15,975 nt of DNA, from assembly GCA_040388605.1 (NCBI GenBank), contig JAZKBN010000090.1:1-15975 (forward strand). Reading direction: 5' to 3'. This DNA comes from JAZKBN01 sp040388605. GTDB lineage: Bacteria; Bacteroidota; Bacteroidia; Cytophagales; Flexibacteraceae. A program made the translations under genes and the position numbers. This document shows, one piece after another, positions 1 through 7,692 of this stretch (positions within the stretch are counted from its first letter, which is position 1; each line of letters opens with the position of its first letter). The notes beneath the pieces are model-generated. The model did not search any database. It saw only the letters and a program-made list of their open reading frames with translations, and was not told the DNA's origin.

Positions 1-937
1 ATGGCAGGGTTAACAGTTACAACCACGGTATCAGTAGAGCTGCAACCGTTTTGAGTGCCGGTAACTGTATATGTGGTTGTTACGGCAGGACTGGCAACTA
101 CTGTAAGGCCGGTATTTGTATTCAGGCCTGCTGATGGTGACCAGGTATAGCTTGTTGCCCCGCTTGCTTTCAGCGTTACAGAACCACCGGCACAAATAGA
201 TGCAGTGCCCGGGCTTATTGAAATTGTCGGCTTGGTATTAACTGAAATAGTTACAGTTGATTTTGCAATACAGCCTCCTGAAGACGCGGTTACTGTATAC
301 GTGGTCGTGGTAGTCGGGGTTGCCGTAGGAGCGGCAATGTTGGCATTGCTCAAACCGGTTGCCGGTGACCATGTGAATGTGGCATCCGGGCGGTTACTTG
401 GTGCAGATAAAGTGGTGCTCGCGCCTGCACATAAAGATGTTACACCTGAAGAGGCTGCAGCTGTAACGGCAGGGTTAACTGTAACCGTTACATTCTTAAT
501 GCTCATACAACCGGCAGAATACCCGCTTACAGTATATGTGGTGGTAACGGCAGGGTTAGCAGTAACTGAAGCAGTTGTGGTTCCGCTGAGGCCTGTTGAT
601 GGGGACCATGAATAGCTTTGCGCGCCTGTTGCTGTAAGTACCGTGCTTCCGCCCGGGCAAATGGCCGCAGGTGAATTTATGGTCATGGTCGGGAACGGAG
701 CAATAATAAGGGTCATTGCATCGGTTGAAGTACAACCGTTGGCATCACGAACAGTCAGGGTATAGGTGGTGGTGGCAGTCGGAGTTGCTGTCGGGTTGGC
801 AATTCCTGCATTGCTCAGTCCTGTGGTCGGGCTCCAGGAATAAGTGAGGTTGGTACCTGTACTTGTGCCACCGCTAAGTACTTTTGGCTGGCCTGCGCAA
901 ACTGTATCGTCAGCGCCGGCGTTAGCAACCGGGCCGG
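1..937 (-). repeat. Four PKD-like Ig domains following the Kre9/KNH-like array
   Basis: Four domains of about 75-80 residues begin near 937, 698, 470 and 240, and the last is near its end at the window edge. Each has a cysteine-glycine motif early (VCAG, ICPG, LCAG, ICAG), a Y/F-(S/T)-W-S-P core strand, a TTTYT(L/V) strand and a late cysteine (NGC, AGC, GGC, NGC). The early and late cysteines could form one disulfide per domain, as is common for PKD-like repeats of Bacteroidota surface proteins. Domain 1 opens with the NAGADDTVCAG-type motif typical of these proteins. More copies may follow beyond the left edge. Confidence 0.8.
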
Positions 938-3900
938 TGATTGCGAACATAACCGCGTTTTGCGTTGTAATTAATGCGTTAACGGCATCACGAACGCGAA
1001 CCACAGCTTTGGAAGTACTCAGGCTTGGTATGGTCCATGAGTAAGTATTCGAGGAAATGGTTTGGTCTGTTACAATTGCATTCCAGTTTGTACCGCCGTT
1101 GATGCTGTATTCAATGGTGTACCTGCCTGATACACCCGCAGATGAGGTCCAGGTTATATCCTGGTTTGTGCAAGATGCCCAAGATGAGGTGCCGGTTGGT
1201 GCCGTAAGATTTAAGGTTGAAGAAAGCGAGCTGATGGTGAATGAACGGCTGCTTACATCGCGCTTACAGGTATTAATAGCATCAGTAACGCGAACAAGGG
1301 CATTGGTTGTGCTTATGTTAGGCACGGTCCAGGTGTACTGGTTGCCCGGAATACTCTGGTTGCCAACTATTACTATCCATGTTGTTCCCCCGTTAGTGCT
1401 GTATTCAATATTATACAGGTTGCTTACCGACTGTGCCGTCCATTTGATGGTATAAGGCTGGTTTGCAATGAGCCATCCTCCGGTTTTAGGGTCGAGCAGG
1501 GTAATGGTTGGAGTAATGCTGAAGTTGCCGGTATTTATGGCAGTATGCGTCGGCGTGTAATAATCAGAAACGCGGAACTTACCTTTTAAGGTCGGGTCGT
1601 TGGGCGCTGTCCAGTTATAGCTGCAGGTGCCTGTGGATGCTGCGCTGTAAGCAGAAACAACTGTTATCCATGTGCTTCCGTTATCGTTGCTGTATTCAAG
1701 CACATAAGTACCTGAGTTTCCGCCGGCTTTCCACTGTATGGTGGTTACTGTACAGCCACCAATAATTTCGTCGCCGTTAGGTTCTGTAATTACAATCGGC
1801 GGCGATATGCTGAATGTATTGTTGCTTACATCGAACAGGGCAGGGTTGCCGAATTCACTGATCCTGATTACTGCGGCATTGGTATAATTAGCAGGAACAG
1901 ACCAGTTGTATGAACCGGAATTTGATGTTGCTGTGGTTACACTTTGCCAGGTTGAACCGGCATCTAAACTGTATTCAATGGCCACGAAAGGCGATGTAAG
2001 ATACTGGGATGTCCAATAAATGGTGTTTACGCTTAATCCGTACAATACATCAGAAGTCGTGTTCGGGCTTGTTACTGTAATTTTCGGTACAGGTTGTGCA
2101 ATAATTACGTTTGAAATGCTTTGAACACAATTGTTGTTGTTATCACGAACCCGTATAATTCCGTTTGTGGTTGGTGAATTCGGAACTGTAAAAGGATAAG
2201 TTGTGCCGGAGGTAGTCCCTAATAAGTTATAAGATGCTCCGCCGTTTGTGCTGTAATCTACCCTGAAGCCGGTTAAGCTCGCATTGTTTATCCAGTTTAT
2301 GTTTATGGTGTTGCCTACAGTAAGTGTATCTCCGTTGCCGGGGCTTGAAATTATTACCTGGTTATTAGGCACCAAAGTAATGTAATCAGTTACCGCGAAT
2401 GTGGCAGGGTTGTTATAATCTGAAATGCGGATAAGCGCATTGGTGATTACAGATGTAAAGTTGGGCAGCGCAAAGCTGAAATTGGTAGATGAGAAGTTGG
2501 CACTTTGGGTGGTCCAGGTTGTGCCGCCGTTGGTGCTCAGCTCCATCTTGTAAGCCTGGCTTGTTCCGCCTTGGGTAAAAGTATAGGTCTGCGCTACGCA
2601 GCCCATAAATACCTCGCCGCCAACCGGAGTTACCAGCTTTATTTTAGGTGGGCTTATAGTAAACGGACCGGCAATGTTGCTTATTGAAGCATTGTTAGGG
2701 TCGCTTACACGAATGAAGCCACGATCTGTTTCAACTGCCGGCACTGTCCAGAGGTACGAATTGGAAGAGCTGTTCGCGCTTAAAGCAATGCGCTGCCAGG
2801 TTGTACCGCCATTGCTGCTGTAATCAAGGTTTACAACAGTGGCTGTAACATAAGTGCTGGTCCAGTAGATATATGTGCTTTGGTTAAAGTACAACATATC
2901 GCCCGCCGTTGGGCTGCTGATTGATATAACAGGGTCAGGCGCCTGAATTACAAATGTTTCGCCGGTGGTTGTGATACAGGTAGTGCTCCTGTCTGTAATC
3001 CTGATTTTTGCCTGTGAAGTAGGTGTGTTTGGCACAGTCCAGGCATAAGAGTTATTGCCTGTTGAATTACCGAATACACTGGAGGAAATCAAAATCCAGC
3101 TTGTTCCGTTATTGGTGCTGTACTCAATAATAAAGCTCCCGCTTGTTGCTGAGCTTACCCAATTGATGTTTTTAACACCTGTACCAACCTGCCATGCATC
3201 GCCGTTAACAGGCGATGTAATTACCAGCTGCCTGTTTGCTAAAACTGTGAAAGTTGCGTTCGAGATATCAGGAGCAGCAAGGCCGCTGTTATCAGTTACA
3301 CGCATTAAGGCCTTGGTTGTAGGCTTGTTCGGGATTGAAACGGTAAAGCTGCTGCCGGATGATGTTGCCAGGTTTGACCAGCTAAGGCCGCTGTCGGCGC
3401 TGAATGCAATTGTGTAGTTGCCGGTAGTTCCCCTGGGGCTGAATGTTATTGTACGATTGTCGCAGCCTGTATAAACTTCGCCCCCGTTAGGCGAAGTCAT
3501 TGTAAGCGAGGGGTTGGAAATGGTTATAGGGCCGGTAGTATCTGAAGTGGAAGGATTTGCAAAGTCAGATACGCGTATATAGGCTTGCGGCGCTGTAAAG
3601 TTTGCCGGAATGCTCCAGGTAAAGCTTCCGTTTGTTGAGTTTGTTGCGGTTGCGGTTGAAATTACAACCCAGTTTGCACCGTTATTGGTGCTGTACTCAA
3701 TTTTAACAAGGCTTCCGCTCAGGTAACCGTTATTCCAATATATAGAATATGAATTTTGGTTGTAAAGCGTATTACCCGCAACCGGCCCCTGGATGCTGAT
3801 AAACGGAACCGGAGCCGAAATAGTAAAGGTTGGGCTTTGGTATAAAATACAGGTTGTGCTCCTGTCGTAAACACGAACCACGGCGTTTGTTGTGGGCGTG

Positions 3901-6900
3901 TTTGGTATGGTCCAGTTGTAAGAGTTGTTTCCGGTGCTGCTGCCGAAATATGATGAGGTGATTGCCAGCCAACTGGTACCGCCATTGGTGCTGTAATCAA
4001 TGGCAAAATTGCCTGAAGTGTTGTTTACAACCCATATAATTGGCTGAACAGAGCCGCCTATTTGCCAAACCTCGCCGCCTGAAGGGCTGGTTATAATCAG
4101 CTGTGAGTTCCTGATAATGGTAAAAGCATTGTCGCTGATATCAGAAGGTGCTTTGGCACTTAAATCTGTTACCCGAACACGGGCCTGTGTTGTTGGCCTG
4201 TTTGTAACCTGCCAGCTGGTTGTTGTTGAAGATGTGCTTGATATAATGGTTGTCCATGTACTTCCGTCATCTGTACTTAGTTCCCATTTGTACGGGCCTG
4301 AAGTACCGCTTGCCGAAACGCGCAGGTTGTTGTTAATACAGCCTGTCCAGCTTTCGCCGCCGTTGGCTGTTACTACTGAAATGCCCGGGTTAGCTACACT
4401 GAAAACGCCCGATATGCCGACAGTGGCATTGTTCAGGAAATCAGTAACGCGCAGAACTGCATTGTTGGTTACAAAACCTACAGGAATATTCCATGTGTAA
4501 GAACCGTTGCCTGTACCTGTAGATGTTGCGTTTGCCAAAACAGAATACGTAGTTCCGCCATCGGTAGAAAGCTCAACCTTTACTATGGTACCTGCCAGGT
4601 AGGCATTGTCCCATGATACATAGTATGTGTTTTGGTTATATAATACGCTGCCGGCAGTAGGGTAGGTAAGATTTATATAAGGAGTTGGGCCTGCAATTGT
4701 AAAAATAGGGCTATAGGTTCTTATGCAGGAATTATTCCTGTCGATAATCTGTATTTGGGCTTGGGTTGTAGGCGTATTCGGCAGTGTCCAGGAATAAGAA
4801 TTGTTACCTGTTGAACTTCCGAAATAGGAGCTTGATATCAGTGTCCAGTTTGTACCTGCATTGGTTGAATAATACAGGGTAAAGTTGCCCGAAGTGCCTG
4901 ATGCAACCCATGAAATGGTTTGGGTGGTTCCTACGGTCCAACTTGTACCTGCCGAAGGTGCATTGCTGATTAGCTGCGTGTTGGGCAGTATGGTAAAATT
5001 CGCATTGCTTTCATCGGCAGAAGCTGCTTTACCGCTGTTATCAGTTACACGAATTCGGGCCTGTGTGGTTGTAGCTGCAGGGTTTGTAACTAACCATGAC
5101 CATGAGGAAAGATTGCCTGAACTGATTGTGGTCCAGGTGCTGCCATCGTCGGTTGTGAGCTCGTACTTGTAAGGCCCTGTTGTGCCTGAGCCGTTTACAG
5201 TTAAAGTTCTGGTATCGCAGCCTGTCCAGATTTGGCCCCCGTTAGGAGTGCTCAGGGTTATGAACGGGTTCAGAATTGAAAAAGCAGCGCTTGTTACCGT
5301 TGTTGACGGATTTACAAAATCGCTGAGCCTGAACCTTGCGGTTGAGGTATTAATACCTGCCGGCACCGCCCAGGTGTACTGGCCCGATGTTGTGCCCGTA
5401 GTGGTGGCCGTTATCACATTGGCCCATGTTGTACCGTTGTCGGTGCTGTATTCAATCTTAACAAGGGTGCCGCTCAGGTAAGCATTGCTCCAGCTTATTG
5501 TGTAGCTGTTTTGGTTATACAGCGTTTCAGCTGCAACGGGGCTGCTTACAGTTATATAAGGCACCGGGTTAGCCAGTGTAAACTCAGGCGATATATAGTT
5601 TATGCAGTTATCGTTCCTGTCCCTTATTCTAAAAACAGCATGCGTTGTTGGCGTATTAGGAATGGTCCAGTTATAGGTATTGTTTCCGGTTGCAAGACCT
5701 GAATAGTTGGAAGCAACAGTTACATAACTCAAACCACCGTTTGTGCTGTAATCAAGGAAATAACCGAAACCTGTGGTGCCGTTGGCTACCCATGAAATGG
5801 TTTGGTTGGGGCCGCCAATCTGCCATACCTCACCGCCAATCGGGCTTGTGCCAATAATTTTAGTGTTTCTTAATATTGTAAAGTTGGCATCGCTTGCATC
5901 GGTAGCAGCTTTGCCGCTGTTATCAGTAACCCTGATTCTTGCCTGGTTTGTGGCTGAGTTAGGTACCTGTATATTATAGGTTGTAAGCGAGGTCGATGTT
6001 GTTATGGTGGTCCATGTTGAGCCGGCATCAAGGCTGTATTCATACCAGTACGGGCCTGTTGTTCCGCCTGATAAAACCAATACGTTTTTAAGATCGCAGC
6101 CGTTCAGTGTTTCACCACCGTTAGGGTAGGTTATGCGTAAAAAAGGCTCAGCTATTGTAAAAAGGCCGCTTTGGCCGGTTGTCCCTGTTATTGGGTCGCT
6201 GATGCGCAGTCTGGCTGATGTGCTTGGGGCCTGGGTTACAGACCATGTATAATTACCGCCGCCGGTGCCGTTAAAGGCTGTGCTCGTTAGGGTTTGCCAG
6301 TTGCTGCCGCCGTCGGTGCTGAGCTCAATTTTTAATTGTGTATTGGTAACGTAAGCCGATGTCCAGCTGACCGTATAATTATTTTGCCTGTAAACAATTT
6401 CTGCATTGGATGGGCCGGCAAGGGTTAGTGCAGGAGTCGGGGCCAGGATAGCGAATGGCGCAGGACTGCTGTTGCTGATACAGCTGCTTGTGCGGTCTGT
6501 TATACGTACCCGCGCAGTCTGGGTTGGGTTGTTAGGTATGGTCCAGCTATAGCTGCTGCCCGATACGTTGGATGCAAAGTTTATCCAGTTTACACCGTTA
6601 TCGGTGCTGTAATCAAGGTTATAAGTGCTTCCTGTGCTTGATGTCCAGGTAACCTGCCTTACAGGTCCGCCAACCTGCCATTGCTCACCGCCTACAGGCG
6701 AAGTAAGCACAAGGGGAGTCTGGATTGTGAAAACATTACTAATGCCATAGGTTGCGCTGTTGTTGGCATCAGTTACACGAACATGCACATTGCTGCTGGG
6801 TGTGTTGGGCACTGTCCAGGTAAAGCTGCCCGTGTTGGTGCCGGTTGCGGCATAAAAGCTGGCAATGGACGACCAGTTACCGCTGCCGTCGAAACTGTAA

Positions 6901-7097
6901 TCAATATTGAATTGCTTTTGTGCTGTTGTATTGCTGAAAGACCAGCTGATGGTTTTCTGCGTACATATTTGCCATATCTCGCCACCGGCCGGTGATGTAA
7001 TGGTTATTGTTTGTGAATTGGCATTGAAAGCCGTAAAAAGAACAAGAAGCCAGGCCGCCGAAAACGGCAGAAGCTTTCTGAGAAAAGATAATGGCAT
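1..7097 (-). CDS. Giant secreted multi-Ig-domain surface protein (N-terminal 2365 residues, runs off left edge)
   Basis: The frame is open from the ATG at 7095-7097 to the left edge with no stop, so the C-terminus is missing. Residues 1-28 are a signal peptide: Arg7-Lys8, a hydrophobic core around residues 12-24, and a likely cut at ANS|Q. Residues from about 29 to 2053 hold 21 domains of about 96 residues with the pattern GGE.W near the start, I.W, YS.(D/N)GG..W, W.(V/I)P and a closing (V/I)R(V/I).D. This matches the Kre9/KNH-like (Ser-Thr-rich) Ig-fold family found in many Bacteroidota surface proteins. Residues from about 2054 onward are four PKD-like domains. Proteins of this build are usually exported by the type IX system through a C-terminal domain, which lies outside the window. 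Adhesin or gliding-type roles are inference only. No Shine-Dalgarno is visible, and no other start near the ATG gives a signal peptide. Consistent codon register along the whole length argues against frameshifts. Confidence 0.93.
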   Translation of the reverse strand, partial: MPLSFLRKLLPFSAAWLLVLFTAFNANSQTITITSPAGGEIWQICTQKTISWSFSNTTAQKQFNIDYSFDGSGNWSSIASFYAATGTNTGSFTWTVPNTPSSNVHVRVTDANNSATYGISNVFTIQTPLVLTSPVGGEQWQVGGPVRQVTWTSSTGSTYNLDYSTDNGVNWINFASNVSGSSYSWTIPNNPTQTARVRITDRTSSCISNSSPAPFAILAPTPALTLAGPSNAEIVYRQNNYTVSWTSAYVTNTQLKIELSTDGGSNWQTLTSTAFNGTGGGNYTWSVTQAPSTSARLRISDPITGTTGQSGLFTIAEPFLRITYPNGGETLNGCDLKNVLVLSGGTTGPYWYEYSLDAGSTWTTITTSTSLTTYNIQVPNSATNQARIRVTDNSGKAATDASDANFTILRNTKIIGTSPIGGEVWQIGGPNQTISWVANGTTGFGYFLDYSTNGGLSYVTVASNYSGLATGNNTYNWTIPNTPTTHAVFRIRDRNDNCINYISPEFTLANPVPYITVSSPVAAETLYNQNSYTISWSNAYLSGTLVKIEYSTDNGTTWANVITATTTGTTSGQYTWAVPAGINTSTARFRLSDFVNPSTTVTSAAFSILNPFITLSTPNGGQIWTGCDTRTLTVNGSGTTGPYKYELTTDDGSTWTTISSGNLSSWSWLVTNPAATTTQARIRVTDNSGKAASADESNANFTILPNTQLISNAPSAGTSWTVGTTQTISWVASGTSGNFTLYYSTNAGTNWTLISSSYFGSSTGNNSYSWTLPNTPTTQAQIQIIDRNNSCIRTYSPIFTIAGPTPYINLTYPTAGSVLYNQNTYYVSWDNAYLAGTIVKVELSTDGGTTYSVLANATSTGTGNGSYTWNIPVGFVTNNAVLRVTDFLNNATVGISGVFSVANPGISVVTANGGESWTGCINNNLRVSASGTSGPYKWELSTDDGSTWTTIISSTSSTTTSWQVTNRPTTQARVRVTDLSAKAPSDISDNAFTIIRNSQLIITSPSGGEVWQIGGSVQPIIWVVNNTSGNFAIDYSTNGGTSWLAITSSYFGSSTGNNSYNWTIPNTPTTNAVVRVYDRSTTCILYQSPTFTISAPVPFISIQGPVAGNTLYNQNSYSIYWNNGYLSGSLVKIEYSTNNGANWVVISTATATNSTNGSFTWSIPANFTAPQAYIRVSDFANPSTSDTTGPITISNPSLTMTSPNGGEVYTGCDNRTITFSPRGTTGNYTIAFSADSGLSWSNLATSSGSSFTVSIPNKPTTKALMRVTDNSGLAAPDISNATFTVLANRQLVITSPVNGDAWQVGTGVKNINWVSSATSGSFIIEYSTNNGTSWILISSSVFGNSTGNNSYAWTVPNTPTSQAKIRITDRSTTCITTTGETFVIQAPDPVISISSPTAGDMLYFNQSTYIYWTSTYVTATVVNLDYSSNGGTTWQRIALSANSSSNSYLWTVPAVETDRGFIRVSDPNNASISNIAGPFTISPPKIKLVTPVGGEVFMGCVAQTYTFTQGGTSQAYKMELSTNGGTTWTTQSANFSSTNFSFALPNFTSVITNALIRISDYNNPATFAVTDYITLVPNNQVIISSPGNGDTLTVGNTININWINNASLTGFRVDYSTNGGASYNLLGTTSGTTYPFTVPNSPTTNGIIRVRDNNNNCVQSISNVIIAQPVPKITVTSPNTTSDVLYGLSVNTIYWTSQYLTSPFVAIEYSLDAGSTWQSVTTATSNSGSYNWSVPANYTNAAVIRISEFGNPALFDVSNNTFSISPPIVITEPNGDEIIGGCTVTTIQWKAGGNSGTYVLEYSNDNGSTWITVVSAYSAASTGTCSYNWTAPNDPTLKGKFRVSDYYTPTHTAINTGNFSITPTITLLDPKTGGWLIANQPYTIKWTAQSVSNLYNIEYSTNGGTTWIVIVGNQSIPGNQYTWTVPNISTTNALVRVTDAINTCKRDVSSRSFTISSLSSTLNLTAPTGTSSWASCTNQDITWTSSAGVSGRYTIEYSINGGTNWNAIVTDQTISSNTYSWTIPSLSTSKAVVRVRDAVNALITTQNAVMFAITGPVANAGADDTVCAGQPKVLSGGTSTGTNLTYSWSPTTGLSNAGIANPTATPTATTTYTLTVRDANGCTSTDAMTLIIAPFPTMTINSPAAICPGGSTVLTATGAQSYSWSPSTGLSGTTTASVTANPAVTTTYTVSGYSAGCMSIKNVTVTVNPAVTAAASSGVTSLCAGASTTLSAPSNRPDATFTWSPATGLSNANIAAPTATPTTTTTYTVTASSGGCIAKSTVTISVNTKPTISISPGTASICAGGSVTLKASGATSYTWSPSAGLNTNTGLTVVASPAVTTTYTVTGTQNGCSSTDTVVVTVNPA
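1225..7011 (-). repeat. 21-domain array with a three-domain (A-B-C) super-repeat, period about 855-885 bases
   Basis: The 21 Ig-like domains fall into three classes. Class A starts with a GGEVWQ(I/V)GG-like motif and ends with D(R/N)...C(I/V). Class B has LYNQN(S/T)Y near its start and no cysteine. Class C has an NGGE..TGC-like start. The order is C-(A-B-C)x6-A-C. Class A domains begin near 6720, 5866, 4980, 4107, 3234, 2365 and 1510, so the spacing is 854-886 bases. Linkers are also class-specific: A to B carries P.P, C to A mostly carries (R/P)N.(Q/K), and B to C carries (N/P)P. Copies are diverged at the DNA level, so the duplication is old or the units are under diversifying drift. Confidence 0.85.
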
Positions 7098-7692
7098 GTA
7101 GTTAAGGGTTTTTATCAACAGACTGTATTGCGCATTATCTCATTACGCGCAAAACGGGCGGAAAAGTACGAATTTTTAATGTGATAATTTCGACGAAAAT
7201 CAATCAAAACCAATTGCCTGATTACAGGCGGCATATTTATTACGCTTAACCATTAGTTGTAACTACAGTTACCCATGCTTATTTACAGCCGAAAGGAATT
7301 AATTTTAAAAAATAACTTAATGATTTACAGTGTGTTATATTTTATTTTTTGTGCCGATTGTGTAACCTGGCGAATATTTGGTTCGGCAGAAAAGAGCTCT
7401 TACTTTTTAAATGCTATACCTTTAAAATGTTGTTAATATTATGTTATTAATTAAGTTTTTCAGCTGCATATATAGAAACCGAGTAAAATGTCATGTGTTT
7501 TGCGATGTACTGTTTTTAGTATATAGCTATTTATATCCGCAAAAGCAGTTGTATCATTTTGTGCTTAATTCACTTAACCTTAAGCCCCCCAATTATTTCA
7601 ATAAAGCTGTTCAGGGCATAAAAGCGAAAAGCCGGCATTGAGCCGGCTTTTCAACAAAGTATAGGATTAGAGTATATTGTTATACCTGCGAA
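7098..7692. other. AT-rich intergenic region upstream of the giant gene
   Basis: This 595-base spacer lies between two minus-strand genes. It holds the terminator of the LruC gene at its right end, so the promoter of the giant gene must lie between about 7100 and 7620 unless there is read-through. I found no good match to the Bacteroidota promoter (TTTG, about 19-21 bases, TAnnTTTG) on the minus strand. The nearest -7-like element is TACTTTTC at 7160-7167, without a convincing -33 partner. A 66-codon plus-strand frame at 7441-7641 runs into the terminator hairpin and resembles nothing known, so it is not called. Confidence 0.6.
7626..7652 (-). terminator. Intrinsic terminator of the LruC-domain lipoprotein gene
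   Basis: GAAAAGCCGGC pairs perfectly with GCCGGCTTTTC across a five-base loop, giving an 11-bp stem about 40 bases after the stop codon of the lipoprotein gene. On the minus strand the stem ends in CTTTTC followed by GCTTTTA, a modest U-rich tail. The hairpin is symmetric and could also act on the other strand, but no plus-strand gene enters it. Confidence 0.75.

Noticed and set aside
205..5979. Series of plus-strand open frames inside 1-7097
   Set aside because: They all mirror the repetitive minus-strand gene, share its register, have valine- and leucine-rich low-information products and match no family.
1..7097. CRISPR-like or direct DNA repeat array
   Set aside because: The periodicity is explained by protein domains. 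DNA copies are diverged and there are no uniform short repeats with unique spacers.
7441..7641. 66-codon plus-strand frame in the AT-rich spacer
   Set aside because: It ends inside the terminator hairpin, has a random composition and no family resemblance.
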